Positions 14,201-26,220 of a stretch of DNA of 64,000 nucleotides are shown here, piece after piece. Made by a program: the position numbers and the translations under genes. Positions within the stretch are counted from its first letter, which is position 1. Every line of letters starts with the position of its first letter. The notes under the pieces were generated by a model. It saw nothing but the letters and a program-made list of their open reading frames with translations, was not told the DNA's origin and did no database searches. The stretch lies in contig KL197709.1 in assembly GCA_000697665.1 (NCBI GenBank), positions 93,191 through 157,190 of the forward strand. Direction: 5' to 3'. The stretch is from Jaapia argillacea MUCL 33604 (Eukaryota > Basidiomycota > Agaricomycetes > Jaapiales > Jaapiaceae).

Positions 14201-17200
14201 CTGGTGTCTCCTGGCTTCAAGATGCGCTAAGACAAGGGATCTGATATCCAATATAAAACCAAACCCGATTAAATGGCCTCGGCCATTTCAAAGCGATCAA
14301 CAATCGCATAACAACTATTCGCGGGTCCCCAGATTGAATTGGTAGATGTCAAGACTGTTTTGTCGTGCAGAGTACAGGCGATATAGCGGTGTCTGATGGG
14401 ATGTCCTGTAGGCAAAGGCAGCGAGTAGAGGTGGAATCGGTGGGGATGCAAGTTAGCTCGGAGTGCAGACCTCGTGGGTAGCAAGAAGCTGCTAGATATC
14501 AGACTAGACCTGGTAAAGGAGGAATCTCTCATAAACGACGGGAGATGCGCAAAGCAACCGACGCGAAGCGACAAATATGGCCGATAAGCCCCCACTAAGC
14601 GGCTGTGCAGCCATATATGATTGCAAATGAGCAACCAGACATCGCAACAAATTGCCTCCAATTGCCTCCTTGCTAATGACGGCAGTCGAGACTGGTTGGA
14701 ATTGCACAAAAAATGCTTCTTTCCTCGATATCGGTTTCGCGAAAGGGTCGGGCGAAGCAGAAGAGATGGAGGCCAACCCCTGCGCCACCAAAACTGTTCT
14801 AAAAATCGAGCGGCAGGTACAGGAAACGATTGGAATATTCTTGAGGATGAAACGCAGAAGGGCTGGGGATGGAGAAGCACTCTGTTGAGGCTCAAATCGC
14901 CTTAGTTCACACCGGCGGTATACGCCAACTTCTACCAGGTTCCACCTTGTTTGCTTCCTGTCAATGTGCGGCTTTCGCTGTGCCAAACCTAAATGCGTTT
15001 CATCTCCGCCCAACAGAGCCCACTCCGGTCAGAAATCCAGTGCGATGGTGCGGTGACGCAGGTACGCTCCTCACTTCGTCAGGAGGCAGGTGTCCAAGGA
15101 AACCTTCGCCCCACCTACTGTACGGCACCAACGAACCAGGATGATCATGACGCTATGCAGGGTTGTGCTGGTGAGGACTCCATTCCTGTTTCTCGTTTGC
15201 ATCAGCGTTAAACTCTCTTATCCAGACTCCTCTTCAAAGTTTACAGGTCACCAGATTCCACTCGTCATTGTGGGCGCAGCGATCCTCGGTTTGTCTCAGA
15301 CCTCTCGTGTTGGGCTTCACGAACCGATTTTCGCCTATAGCGACGACCATTCATCAACGGTTTAGGTGTTGATGGGCCTTCTGTTCTCCTCATCTGGTGG
15401 TTGTGCTCAGAAATGGTGTTTCTGACGCGCTTCAATAGGCTCTTCCGACAAAAGAATTGGAGTCCTCGCCTCGATGAGACCTCATTCCATCCGTTACACC
15501 ACTCTCGCAGTCCTCAATGCTCCCAGCCGAATTTCCCCAGTAATCACCTCGCACCTCTCCTCCTCCTACACTCCCCGGTAATGGGCTGATTTGGTTAGTC
15601 GACCCCTAGCTGATTCCTGTTGTGGAGAAGCACGGTTTTCTATGACCATGTGGTCCTTGTGGAACATTCGGCACGGTTACCGATTTGTAGTCATAGACAT
15701 CCACCTAGTTGCATACAAATGACATCGGACCGTATTCTTCCTACCACCACGACCAGGTTGAAGACTCTTTCCAACCGACGCTTGTAGGCTGTTCCACATT
15801 ACGTCGAATTCTACACATTCGCTCCAGGAACGGTCAACCGAGCTTATGCACACATAACTCAGTCATGCGTGTCTATCAAGTTGTCTCGTGAGTCATTTCA
15901 TGTCTGAAATAAGACGCTGAGGCAGGCAGGAATCATCAAAAGCCGCGGATATGAAAGCGCCCGTCCCAAGCAGCACTGAACGAGTTGAATGCGAAACGAC
16001 AGGTCCCAGTTACTTCGGGCAGCAGTTCCGAGTCATCCATCCACTTAGCTCAGTATTGTATCAACCGATTGTGTGAACAGTGATTGACCGACTGATTCGA
16101 ATTCCATAGGGTTGACCGATGTCCGAACCGATCAGACAGTGATCCGGGAGGAGTAGATTCCTTGTTCGCGCAAGATGTACTTGCATTGTATGTGATCGCC
16201 ATAGCGCGCGAAAGAGATCGACAGCGCCAGAGTGGTAGATTGTTACAATCGGACAATGAGATAATGTCTCCGAGCCATCTTTTAGGAGGTGTGCAATCTG
16301 TCACCCTTGGGTAGATGCATTGATCAAGGAAATCGACATCCAGCCACTGGTCCCCGTTACGCGACCAGGGGTTATGTGGCTATATTCCATCCCCGACTCA
16401 CATATATCTTAACTGCAAGCTCCCAGCAAACACCAGCGACGAGACAACCAAGAGAGCGACGCTCATGTAGGATGTCATCGAAAATCACATCTGTGACAAA
16501 GTTGCACACGAAATGGAAAAAAACACGGACAAGGTACTTATGGTCACTTGAATCAAAATGCACGATGATTCTCACCAGGGCTTCGGAAGCAAGAATGAGT
16601 TGGACTATGGTCCTAGGTTTCTCGGAGCCCCGAACGTCAGTTCAGGATACGATAGGCAAGCGCCACGCAGTTAGTGTGGCTAACAGGCTGCAGCAGACGC
16701 GACGGGCGAGGGTTGGTAGAAGTTTAGAACGGATTGACCTGCCACTTGGCTGATAGAGATGATCGCCGAATCATGGGCTGGGAGGCATACCCAACACGGG
16801 TTACCCAACCTCAGCGGTGTTGTATAGGATACGCGGAGCCATCAAAGAGCTAGAGCCCGAGAGCAGAATAGAAGTACGAGCTTGAATGGAACGAAAACGC
16901 GAAAGGTGGGATCAGGAGCGACGACGAAGTCGCGGCAAGCTTCTCGCGCAAACCATGCAACGCGTCCACATATTCTCTCCATACCTATGGCGTCAGCTAT
17001 CGATTCAGCTTCCGGCCACCCGCTGATGAAATTGTTGAGGACCTCGTAACACTCGCTGTGAATCGTTCTGCCGTCCTAAGGCTGGATAAGGTCAACTTCG
17101 TCTAGCTCTGGTTCTCCTCCTCGGTATCACCCCCTTGTAGCAGCGGCCATCCTCACCAGACACGTCAACGTCACCCCTCGCCGACAGGCATCAGGCTTGC

Positions 17201-17338
17201 CCAAAAATCCTCGCAATACCCTTCTCAAGCACGTATAAGAATACGAACAAAATGGCCGGTTCAGGTTCCTTGGCTGCGATGAACCCCTTGGTCCACTTAT
17301 CAACTGTGCAGAGACGGAGTTTCAACTGGTAACATCGA
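11227..17338. other. 6.1-kb stretch without a convincing gene
   Basis: Upstream of the zinc-finger gene I find only short, unrelated open frames. The largest are 208 codons on the minus strand (14269-14895) and about 150 codons at 12010-12459 and 16289-16753. None shows a known motif, a signal peptide followed by a domain, or a run of exons joined by good splice sites. Part may be a long 5' leader of the zinc-finger gene, non-coding RNA, or decayed transposon. Nothing here repeats elsewhere in the window as far as I can see by eye. Confidence 0.4.
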
Positions 17339-19056
17339 GTGAGGAACTCCCACCCGTCGTCTTTGTCTTGTTCGGACCGCTTTGTAGAGGATCTGTGGCC
17401 GGAATTGGAGAATCACTCCGGTGAACGAGGTGTGCTCCACTTTCGTTACTATCCAAATTCCCTATCTCATGTCATCCATGTGGCATCTCACTTAACTGTC
17501 GTCCAGAACGCACGGGATATACCCTCTCCGTCAAGCGTGGCAAATAGTGTGACGGTATCTAAGACCGAACAGGAGAAACATCCGATCTACAACGGACGCC
17601 CCAATAACCATTGCACCCCCCTTCCAATCGCTCTTTACTGTGATGCTTTCGGCCTGATAAAAGACGCGTTACCCAGTTTGACAATACTTAGAGCCGACCA
17701 GCCCCCAGGTGGTTGACACCGCGGATTTATTCCTCTATCTGTGACAAATATGTACGACTTGGATAGGGAGCGCGAGGAGGCGCTATTGCATCATGTTGAA
17801 AGACTCTTGGGTGTCCATCTTGAACGTCGCGTGAAGGTGACCACGGCTAAGGACCCCAACAAGGACCTTGAAGCTGATGCTCTCGCCCGAGAGTATCTGA
17901 CCAACCGCGATTTCAGGGAGAAGGACGTCTACGTTTATGTTGAAGTGAACAACGACCTCGGAATAGGCGGAGACAGCGGACTTCAAGGTTCCCTCACGTT
18001 ACTGGAGCACATCTCCCAAGACCAAGCGGGTTTTTGAATCAATACTCGACTTGAGTTCGACACTAACGAACTCGCAACACAAGCAGACACGAAATGTCTC
18101 GTGTTGTCCTACATCGTTATATCTATCGCCGGCCCGTACGTTTGGTTCTCTGGTACCGTCCTCGTTGATGTTTTCATTGTCCAACCCTTTACAGAGCACA
18201 TCTACCTGGGAGGGGATCCATTCATGAATGAGTAGATCTTCCATGTAGCCAAGGTCTTCTGTGCGATTGAAAGCGCAGCCACGCTTTCGAAGAACACTAC
18301 CGAGATCTCTTGCCCCATAGCTTGCCCAACCACGATCGCCTCTTTCCCAGTCCCGCTTATGCTTTTCCTCGCCCTATATCGCCCTTGAATTTCATGGGAC
18401 GATTCCCTTACCAGGGTTGGGAAAACGACAACTACCGTCGATCTCTTTTTCGCGCCATGTTCAGCGACAAAACCGTTCTAGTGAAGTTCTGCGAGACATA
18501 CAGTGAACGCGCCCACAGCATGCTCGCAGATTCCACCCTCGTCCTGCACTTATAATACTACTCCAAGATCCCTGGAATTATCTTCATGGTTATCATGGAA
18601 TTCATGGAGGGCCACGATGCGCACCACCAATTCAAAGACGAGCCACTTCCCTCGGATGTCATGGACGATGTGAAGCATGCGATTCACCGGCTGCACAACA
18701 TAAGCCTCGTTTTCGGCGATCTGCGACGCTCGAATCTCATGGTTCTCCGCAGGGACCTCACCAGGGTCGAAGTGACGGGTAGTGAGGCGTAGGAGGGGGC
18801 GAGTATAGATGGGAAGGGGAAGGTGGCGGATCCAGGTGGGGAGGGGAAGGTCACAGGTTCAGCTTACCGAGCGATGTTGGTGAATTTCGATTGGGCTGGT
18901 GATCACGATCGAGCGAAGTACCCCGCACTTCTGTATGATTCGGGAGACATTGACTGGGCGGACGGTGTCAAGCCTTCGGCGACAACGATGAAGAAGCACG
19001 ATCTGGATATGATTGAGAAGCTCAATCCGGGTTCGTTGCAGCTTACACCTCTGTAG
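17339..19056 (+). pseudogene. Kinase-like (FunK1-type) protein, decayed
   Basis: Remnant of a basidiomycete kinase-like family. Recognisable blocks run in the right order: 'HPIYNGRPNNH' near 17.6 kb, 'SIAGPYVWFSGTVLVD' near 18.15 kb, 'VLVKFCETYSERAH' (a possible ATP-site lysine), 'MVIMEFMEGHDAHHQF', the catalytic-loop-like 'LVFGDLRRSNLMV', and 'AMLVNFDWAGDHDRAKYP' with 'VKPSATTMKKHDLDMIEKL' at the end. The frame is broken by in-frame stops at 17714, 18035, 18233, 18553 and 18790 and by one frame change between about 18240 and 18310. Some stops could sit in introns, but the protein blocks run straight across most of them. Family knowledge: such genes are expanded in mushrooms and their function is mostly unknown. 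Confidence 0.75.
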
Positions 19057-19537
19057 AACCCCCTGTTGGGCATATTCAGCTGAAGTAGACGTCGGGTACA
19101 GTCGTGGACATATACATACTTACTTAACCTAAACACCTGTCATAACAGAGCGGAGGCTTGAGGAACTCCAAGGCTTGGATCGGACGACAGTCCCAAATTA
19201 TGTGTCATATAGCATGAACGAGCATACGATACATCCGAAATACATGTAGCATGAATGGCCACGAACAACTCAGTCTAGCAAGTCATAGCGATACAAACAT
19301 CACGCACACGGAAATGACAAAAGGGAAAGAAGCGAAGAACAAAACCGTATCAGCTCCCAATCGGCTCCCAACCCCAGAAAGCCGTTGGTCCAAGCGTGCG
19401 GGGCTTCATGTTGTGCATTACGGCCTTGCGTTACTTGTTCCAACCTCTGACACTTTCCATCTACGCAAAGCGCTCACGAGACACAGGTGAGAACCAGGCT
19501 AAACTCGATAGGTTGTAGTGGCGAAGTGGACATATGC
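19057..19537. other. Intergenic, nothing recognised
   Basis: About 480 bases between the 3' end of the kinase-like pseudogene and the 3' end of the uL1 gene. I see only short open frames; 3' untranslated sequence of the uL1 gene is expected here. Confidence 0.5.
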
Positions 19538-20502
19538 TTAGTAGAGTCGAATGGGCTTGCCCATCGTCGACTTGATGTGCAAAGACTTCACGTTTTGCCA
19601 GTTCTTCTTGAGGAGGGAGACGAGGAAGTTGATGCCTAGAGAGTCGGCGAAATCAGTACAGCTGGGGGTAAGGTTAAAGGGAAGGTCATACTAAGCATGA
19701 TGTTTCCGAGAACCTGGTCGTCGGTCATCTGGACGTGGCCAACAGCAACGCCCAAGCACAAAACCTTCTTCAACTGGAACTTGATGGTCGAACGGACCTC
19801 AGTCAACTTGGTGTTCAAGTCCTCGCCGTGAGAGACGGGGGTGGGGAACTTTCCGGCTGTGGATCACGTTGAGCATCGAGGACGACTAAATTCTTGTGAA
19901 GAAATATATACCCTTGGAGAGACCGGGACCAAGGAGACGAGGGATCTGCTTGATGAGCGTCTCGGAAGCCAAGAAAGCGTCGTACTTCTTGGCGAGCTTC
20001 TTAACGAGCTTCTTGTTCTTGTTGAGCCTTATTATACGGTCGTCAATAACCCATTCACGAAGTACTAACAGAAACTTACTTCTTCAAATCTTCGACGGAC
20101 ATGTACTCGAGATCGATTTGCTTAGCCCGATCAATATCGGCGGCATCAGCAAGAATGCAGATGGACATGCGAGGACGAGGGACGTTGGGTAATCTGCAGT
20201 CAACCAAGTCAGCTTCACGATCATACCCTCAATCGACAGGGAGACAGACTTTACAGTTCCAGAGAAACGCTTGTCTCTCTGGGGATCGTAGTTCTTCAAG
20301 CCGATCTGCAACTCAATAGTCTCGACAAAGTTGCGCTTCTTCTCGCCATTGGCGTCCGCGAGGAGTTCTTTGACGGAGCCCCGCACGCTTGACACTGAGA
20401 GCTTGCTGGCGCTGGATTTTCATGACCAAATGGGAGGAAATGTGGGGTTTGAAGGTCAGGATTGCTGAGGGTGTGAGGTTTGGGGACCCGAACGTACCTC
20501 AT
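19538..20502 (-). CDS. RPL10A: 60S ribosomal protein L10a (uL1)
   Basis: Component of the L1 stalk of the large ribosomal subunit, 219 residues, close to the usual 217. Recognised blocks: '[20 protein letters not shown]', '[18 protein letters not shown]', '[20 protein letters not shown]', '[18 protein letters not shown]' and the C-terminus '[15 protein letters not shown]'. There are six exons, with introns at 20412-20497, 20194-20249, 20028-20079, 19857-19911 and 19636-19691. The first coding exon is only five bases (ATG AG) followed by GTACGT, giving the N-terminus '[13 protein letters not shown]'. This fits homologues that begin with a short Ser/Lys stretch before 'SVSxVR'. An early intron directly after the start codon is common in fungal ribosomal protein genes. 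Confidence 0.93.
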
Positions 20503-21848
20503 GCTTGGTTTTGAAGGGTTGGTCCTGGAGGGGGAGGGGAAGATGTTAGTTCGGGAATGTGGTGCTGGGAAACTTTAGATTGGGTGGCGCAATGACTGTA
20601 CAGCGTGACACGTCACGACGTCACGAATCCTAAACCTCACCAACTCACTTTCACCGTTGCCCGGGAAATATGCCCCTTCAAAACATGTTTTTTATGTGAC
20701 CTGCTGGATCCGACCATACCGAGGGCCGCACATGGCGATATTATGCCTCATCCCCACTTGTTTCCGGAGCCTTGCTACATTACACTGCGGACTAGACCTC
20801 CAGCTCCGACAGTGCTGGCGAAGTGCTGACTGAATCTTTGGGCGTTGGATTCAGGGGGCCGGGCGCATCCAAGTGCACTCCCATGCCATGGCACCAATGC
20901 CACCGGCTACTAAGTATTATCTTGAATGTTCTTTCTCGTTACGACACAATTCCTTTAGCAGGTTCGATCTTACGGTTGAGGACCCTCGCCGTTCCTGCCG
21001 TTCCCTTGCTCTTTCGGAATCACAATGTCGCGTGGGTGGCACCCAAGTTTCAGTGGGAAACCATCTTTGGTGCCCAGAGATTCGCCGTCCAGCATCGATG
21101 AATGTTTGCTCACTAAAGCCCTGATTCAGGGTATGGTGACTTCGGCTGGTAGGGGGAGATGGATGCACCACGGCCGGCATCCTTTGGTGCATGATGCGGG
21201 TGGATTAGATCTGAGAATATGGAGCCATTTCTGTCTCGTACATTCTGCACAAGAAGCGACAGTGTACTCAAATTTCTAAATCGATGGACCTCATGCTCTC
21301 TGCTTTCGGGAAGCCTTGTTGGAAGTCGTGGAGTTTACGTTTGAACTTCGAAGTAAAAGCTGAACACGCATTGAACTACTAGTGGATTGAGTGAAACAGA
21401 GGATCCAGCAATATCAACTAGCTGTGGAAGGGTGTCAGTGTCGCGTGGACTCTGACTTTTAGCGTTAACGTTTTCGTGTGTTGACGTTGGAAATAACGGA
21501 TCGGATCTTGTTCGATGTCGACTTGGTATGTTGACCGCCCTAAAGCCCTTTGCCTTCTTGACTCTCACCCCGACTTGCGCTCTCACAGATGATTTGGATC
21601 GACGACCACCTCAGTGCGGTGTTCTCTCGCCCGAGCTCTCTGTCATCCAACGTCCGATATCGCCGCTATATTTTTGTCGAGAGTCTGTCCTGGTGACCTC
21701 CCAACTTGGAGGATTGACTTGATTCTCTAGGAACTCTCCCCACAGGGTGACGCAGCATCAAATTGTAGCGGTTAGTCCGCAGACTTAAATTCGCTGAAAC
21801 GGTGTGCTATCTGTTTTCAAGTCTTCTGGTGTTCACAAGGCACTCACC
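20503..21848. promoter_or_regulatory. Divergent intergenic region between uL1 and phospholipase B
   Basis: About 1.3 kb between two divergently read genes. The uL1 promoter should lie near 20.5-20.8 kb and the phospholipase promoter near 21.5-21.8 kb. Open frames in the middle show no known family. Confidence 0.4.
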
Positions 21849-23936
21849 ATGCTATCCACCATAGCTCTAGCCTTCGTGGCTCTCTCCACTGTGACCGTTC
21901 CTGTACTATGTCAGACCGCTGCTCAGGCTTGGACTCCCCACTTCGGTGCCTGTCCGGCCAACTTCTCCCTTGTTCGTATGACAGGTGCTAGCGGCGTTAA
22001 CCAAAGCCTCAGTACCGGAGAGGCCCAATATGTGTCATCGAGGAGGGCGGATGTTCTTCCTGGTGCATTCAAGTCATACCTCTCGAGCGTCCAAGGCACC
22101 AACGTCACACTACCCGACTACGTCTCATCGATTCTCGGGGGTACCAATGGTAGTTTGCCCACAGTGGGGATCGCCATCAGCGGCGGTGCTTACAGAGCTG
22201 CCATGTTTGGTGCTGGAGTCATTAACGCGTTGGATGGTAGAAACGCCTCCGCCGTTAAGATTGGGACAGGAGGTTTACTCCAAGCAGCTACCTACATCTC
22301 AGGTCTCTCCGGGGGTTCCTGGATCGTTTATTCACTTTCACAGGCGAACTTCCCCACTATGCAAGACCTTATCCTTGGCCCACCCATTGGAACTGCTACG
22401 CCTGGAGGATATGGCGGTTGGCTCACTGAGTACGGTACTTTGGGCCTGAATGCCGCTGGGAGCTATAATGCAACCAATGCCATATATTCGGCAGAGTTGG
22501 CGACGGAGATTGGTGGGAAATACGAAGCCGGCTTCCCAGTCACCCTGGTCGACGTTTTGGCTCGCGCTCTTGCGAGACATTTCTTGAACGGGACCACCTT
22601 AATGAACTTCTTCGACAATACCACTTCAAACCATGGTGCGGGACAGCTGTTCTCCAGCATTCAAAACGTGTATGTGCATCGAGCTATCCGATAACTTTAT
22701 GCTCACCCTTGATTCGTGTAGCTCTACTTTCAGCTCATATGAGCAACCTTTCCCAATCGTTGTGGTGGACTCGTGGTCTCCAGGACCCGGTATTGCCGGG
22801 AATTATATCCCAGCAGCAAATATTATCTATGAATTCAACGCTTGTGGGTTTACCGCCTTACGTGGTCGTTGTCGTTTCCAGCTGACATTCTGGGTTCAGA
22901 CGAAATGGGTTCCTATGATCCCACCCTTGCCGCTTTTACACCGATCGAGTACTTGGGCACTACCAACACGAGTGTCTGCGTCACCGGATTCGAACAGGCA
23001 GACTTTGTCCTTGGGACTTCCTCCGACTATCTTGTCGCCTACAACAGCTCTGTACGTATACCTCTTCCCCGGATAGAATGCGCCAATTTCTCATCTCATC
23101 TTTCCAGACATCTGCTCTCATGACCTCCGCTGCTTGGCCCTGGATCGAGGTTGCCAACACATCCTACCCGCAGCCAGGTGTGACCATGGATGTTGCACTC
23201 TACCCGAATCCCTTCTATGGTCTCAAAAACGGAACCTTTGTCGATGCAGAGGAGAAATACTTGAGTCTGGTCGATGGAGGCGAGGATGGTGAAACAGTCC
23301 CCGTCCAACCGATGTTGGTCAAGGCCCGCGATGTGGATTTAATCGTCGCTGTAGACGCCGTACGTCAATTAGGCATCCATCGGAATCACGGTGTCTTAAT
23401 TCGCTTTTGTAGAACGCCGACAATACTCAAAATTGGGCGGATGGAAGCACGATGGTGGTAAGATATCGCTATATATAAATCGTGGCGAGTCTCCCTGAGA
23501 ACATATTCTTCAGAACGCCCAAATTCGCGCAGAGCTATATTCTTCCGCGTATTCGTTCCCAGCAGTTCCGACAAATACCACTCAGTTCATCGCCCAAAAC
23601 CTTACCCTCCATCCCACTTTCTTCGGTTGCGATAATACGAGTTCTCCTCTCCTCGTCTACATCGCTAATGGAGGTCCACCTCTTGGCCAGACTGCGGTCA
23701 CTAATACCACCGGTGACACCTTCGAGGAGCCATTTGCTCAAGCTGTCCTGGCACAAGCATTTGACATTGCCACTCAGGGTATCCCTTCGGACTACACGAA
23801 AGATCCCGAGTACCCAGCATGTTTGGCTTGCGCCGTCGTCGATCGTGCCAGGGCTCGCGAAGGGATCGAGAGGAGTGGTGTATGTTCGAGTTGTTTCGCC
23901 AAGTATTGTTGGAATGGAACACAGGTCGCTGTGTGA
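21849..23936 (+). CDS. Secreted phospholipase B (lysophospholipase)
   Basis: Hydrolyses acyl ester bonds of phospholipids and lysophospholipids outside the cell or in the cell wall. It has 604 residues in six exons, with introns at 22670-22721, 22844-22899, 23052-23107, 23360-23412 and 23458-23513. A signal peptide ('MLSTIALAFVALSTVTVPVL') opens the protein; this ATG has a CACC context and is the first true ATG of the frame. The cPLA2/PLB fold is shown by the oxyanion-type 'VGIAISGGAYRAAMFGAG', the nucleophile motif 'ISGLSGGSWIV', and a C-terminal catalytic Asp motif 'LVDGGEDGETVP' followed by 'LIVAVDA'. Many N-glycosylation sequons (N-x-S/T) fit secretion. The C-terminus ends in a cysteine-rich segment with no GPI-type hydrophobic tail, so a soluble enzyme is likely. 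Confidence 0.93.
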
Positions 23937-24323
23937 ACTACCTCAGGAGCTGTTGGGGCGAGAGTAACCCGGAGCTCATGGATCGCAGGAGTGTTTGCTT
24001 TGTTTTTGGCGCTAGGTATGGTGGTAGTATAGCAGGTGCATTGCACGGAGACGATTTCGATCCGATCCTCTCCTAAGATTCTGTCTATTGCTTGATGGGC
24101 TCGCCGAACTGTCTTCTGAGTAGTCACGTTAAAGTTGAACAATTTAGCAGATAACTCGTGCAAACCACGTTCCAAACTTCGTCCTTCCCATCGATGCTCT
24201 TGGGCGTCTACCCCTCCTCATCGATCTCCATCGAGTACCTGAGCGTAACGTAGGTCTCCGTCATTCGCCTCTCACCCAACGTCGAGTTACCCAGCTCTTC
24301 ATAGAACGAGAAAACGCCTGTGA
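23937..24323. other. Intergenic, promoter of F-box 1
   Basis: About 390 bases between phospholipase B and the next gene in the same direction. No open frame of interest was seen. It should contain the terminator of the first gene and the promoter of the second. Confidence 0.4.
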
Positions 24324-25817
24324 ATGCCCTCCAACATCGATTCCCTACCGGACAAGGTCCTTGGTGCGATCATTAGTGTGGGCCAGAAGGCATGCGTTGG
24401 TGAAAAGGATTATACCTTTGGTCTTCGGACCTCTCATGTCTCTCGGCGCTGGCGAAGAGTTAGCGTTGAGAGTCCTGTCCTTTGGAAGACCATCCACCTA
24501 CGTGCTCCGCTCACTTCCTCTCACAATCTGGCACTGCTTCAGATAGAAAGGTGTGGCACGATCCCCCTGGAGTTCGTTCTCGACGTGCAAAAGTCAGGAA
24601 GTCATCAGATACCCTTCATCACCGAGTTTGTCGTCTCCAGGATTGAGCACTGCGCCACGCTGTCGATTACCGTCCGGGACTTTAGCGACCTCCGCACCGT
24701 CCTGGGAGGCATTGATAAAGCTCAGAGGGCTCCTCGTCTTCAGCTGGTCGAGATTGTCAACCTCGATCATATGCAAAATACGGAGTACCTACCGAATTTC
24801 CTCGACGGGCGCACCCCCTCACTCCATCTCAAGCTCGACCAAGTCACTCCGTTCTGGAAGACTCCATCGCTCCTCGTCTGCGGCTTACACACGCTCGAGG
24901 TTGGGAGGGTATACTTCTTCATGACCAAACACGCATACGAAATCCGCCCATTCTTCGCGTCCTTGACTACGCTACGACGTCTTATCCTCCACTCCTCGAT
25001 CTTGTTGGATTACGACAAGCCGAACCCCCTCATTGATATTCCATCCCTCAGGAGTTTGGAGTTGATCGAGTCGACTGGGATGCATCAGGTTCTTCGCCAG
25101 GCAGCTTGTTTCGCTACACCTGCCTTGGAGACCCTGGTGATGAGAGATGGGGAGCAACCATTTTCATTCCGCCTTAACGACGATGGAGATTCGGGCTGGT
25201 TGGAGTTTGTGAATTCATTGAAGGTTGACAATCCACGATACCCGATCCTCAAGAACTTGACCCTCTCTCGCATCGATACCACAGTTATCGAGCCATACTT
25301 CATGAAGGGTTTCCCCAAACTGGAAACTTTAACTCTCATCGACGTCGACGCAGATCCCATCGTCCAAATACTGGATCCCACAACCCCAGGCAGGAGTTTC
25401 GTCCCTGCTTCTTTCCAATCATTCCTGAGAACAGCGTCGTTGCTACGTTCATCCGACACAACTCAGAACTCGCAGCCGGAGGAGAATGTCCTGTGGCCGT
25501 CCCTCACTAGCCTCACGCTCGACGGCGACGTCACAAAGGAGGTTCTTTCCAAAGTCATGGGTGGTCTCCAATCTCGTGGGCGCCCTATAACCCATCTCGC
25601 TCTGACAGACCGGACTGCCCTCTCATTAGAGTTGGAAGGCGGGGGATTTTGTACGGAACTTGGAATGCGCGTGCAACTTCTTCCGAATTTCCGTGAACCG
25701 GAGGCGTTGATGAAGAGGAACATTCCAAAGGGAGATGGAGATGGGCCATTTGAGGAAGTGGATATGGCCTACTATTCGGATGAATCGTTTGACGATCCCT
25801 ATCCGTGGAAGGATTGA
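24324..25817 (+). CDS. F-box-like protein 1
   Basis: Single-exon protein of 497 residues. The N-terminus reads 'MPSNIDSLPDKVLGAIISVG' and then 'RTSHVSRRWRRVSVESPVLW', the degenerate F-box pattern (LP..hL..I...VSR.WR..A...P.LW) found in very large mushroom families. The rest has irregular leucine-rich segments ('SLRSLELIE', 'ILKNLTLSRI', 'PKLETLTLIDV') that would form the substrate-binding part. Such proteins are expected to link targets to Skp1-Cullin1 ubiquitin ligases; the target is unknown. The C-terminus is acidic ('DMAYYSDESFDDPYPWKD'). This 3' end has an inverted copy at 63908-64000, so the gene marks the outer edge of the mirror duplication described in the findings. It converges with F-box 2. 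Confidence 0.8.
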   Translation: MPSNIDSLPDKVLGAIISVGQKACVGEKDYTFGLRTSHVSRRWRRVSVESPVLWKTIHLRAPLTSSHNLALLQIERCGTIPLEFVLDVQKSGSHQIPFITEFVVSRIEHCATLSITVRDFSDLRTVLGGIDKAQRAPRLQLVEIVNLDHMQNTEYLPNFLDGRTPSLHLKLDQVTPFWKTPSLLVCGLHTLEVGRVYFFMTKHAYEIRPFFASLTTLRRLILHSSILLDYDKPNPLIDIPSLRSLELIESTGMHQVLRQAACFATPALETLVMRDGEQPFSFRLNDDGDSGWLEFVNSLKVDNPRYPILKNLTLSRIDTTVIEPYFMKGFPKLETLTLIDVDADPIVQILDPTTPGRSFVPASFQSFLRTASLLRSSDTTQNSQPEENVLWPSLTSLTLDGDVTKEVLSKVMGGLQSRGRPITHLALTDRTALSLELEGGGFCTELGMRVQLLPNFREPEALMKRNIPKGDGDGPFEEVDMAYYSDESFDDPYPWKD

Positions 25818-26220
25818 GGGATCACCATTGGATAAAAGGCCCAGTTGTCGTGGTTTTGACTCTGGGACGTTCTGGATGAAATCGTCGCAAGGTATAGGCG
25901 GTTTTTGTTCATTGTTTGTTCAGACGTTGTATGATATCTTGAAGGTCTGCTGTTGTTGTAACATTGTGGAGAAAGTTATGTGATTGCATTGTGAGCCACG
26001 AATTGAGGGGAGGTCGAGCAAGGTGTCTTGGTACATGCTAGACAGAAACATTCGACGATGCCAAGTATAATTTAGATGAGGCGGCTAAATGACCAACGAG
26101 CAGAGAATAGGAGCAAAGAGTATGAATACATGGAAGTCGCTCGAAATGATGAGTTCCGACCTCTAAAGAAACCGACCACAGTCCTCGCGCTCTCTAACAC
26201 CCTCATAGACCTGTCCGAGC
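25818..26220. repeat. Outer duplicated spacer, left copy
   Basis: Spacer between the convergent F-box 1 and F-box 2 genes. Its reverse complement is recognisable at about 63,527-63,907: for example, the block around 26044-26075 (ATTCGACGATGCCAAGTATA) is found inverted near 63644-63664. The spacer lengths are nearly equal, 403 and about 381 bases. Confidence 0.8.

Noticed and set aside
14269-14895. 208-codon open frame on the minus strand
   Set aside because: No motif, no signal of splicing, unusual Ser/Arg/Leu mix typical of random frames; nothing around it supports a gene.
15090-15365. Short frame with one hydrophobic stretch, considered as the start of an isoprenylcysteine methyltransferase-like gene
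   Set aside because: The downstream frames lack the conserved motifs of that family.
21804-21848. Upstream extension of phospholipase B by 15 residues
   Set aside because: It would start at GTG, not ATG; the ATG at 21849 is followed at once by a signal peptide.
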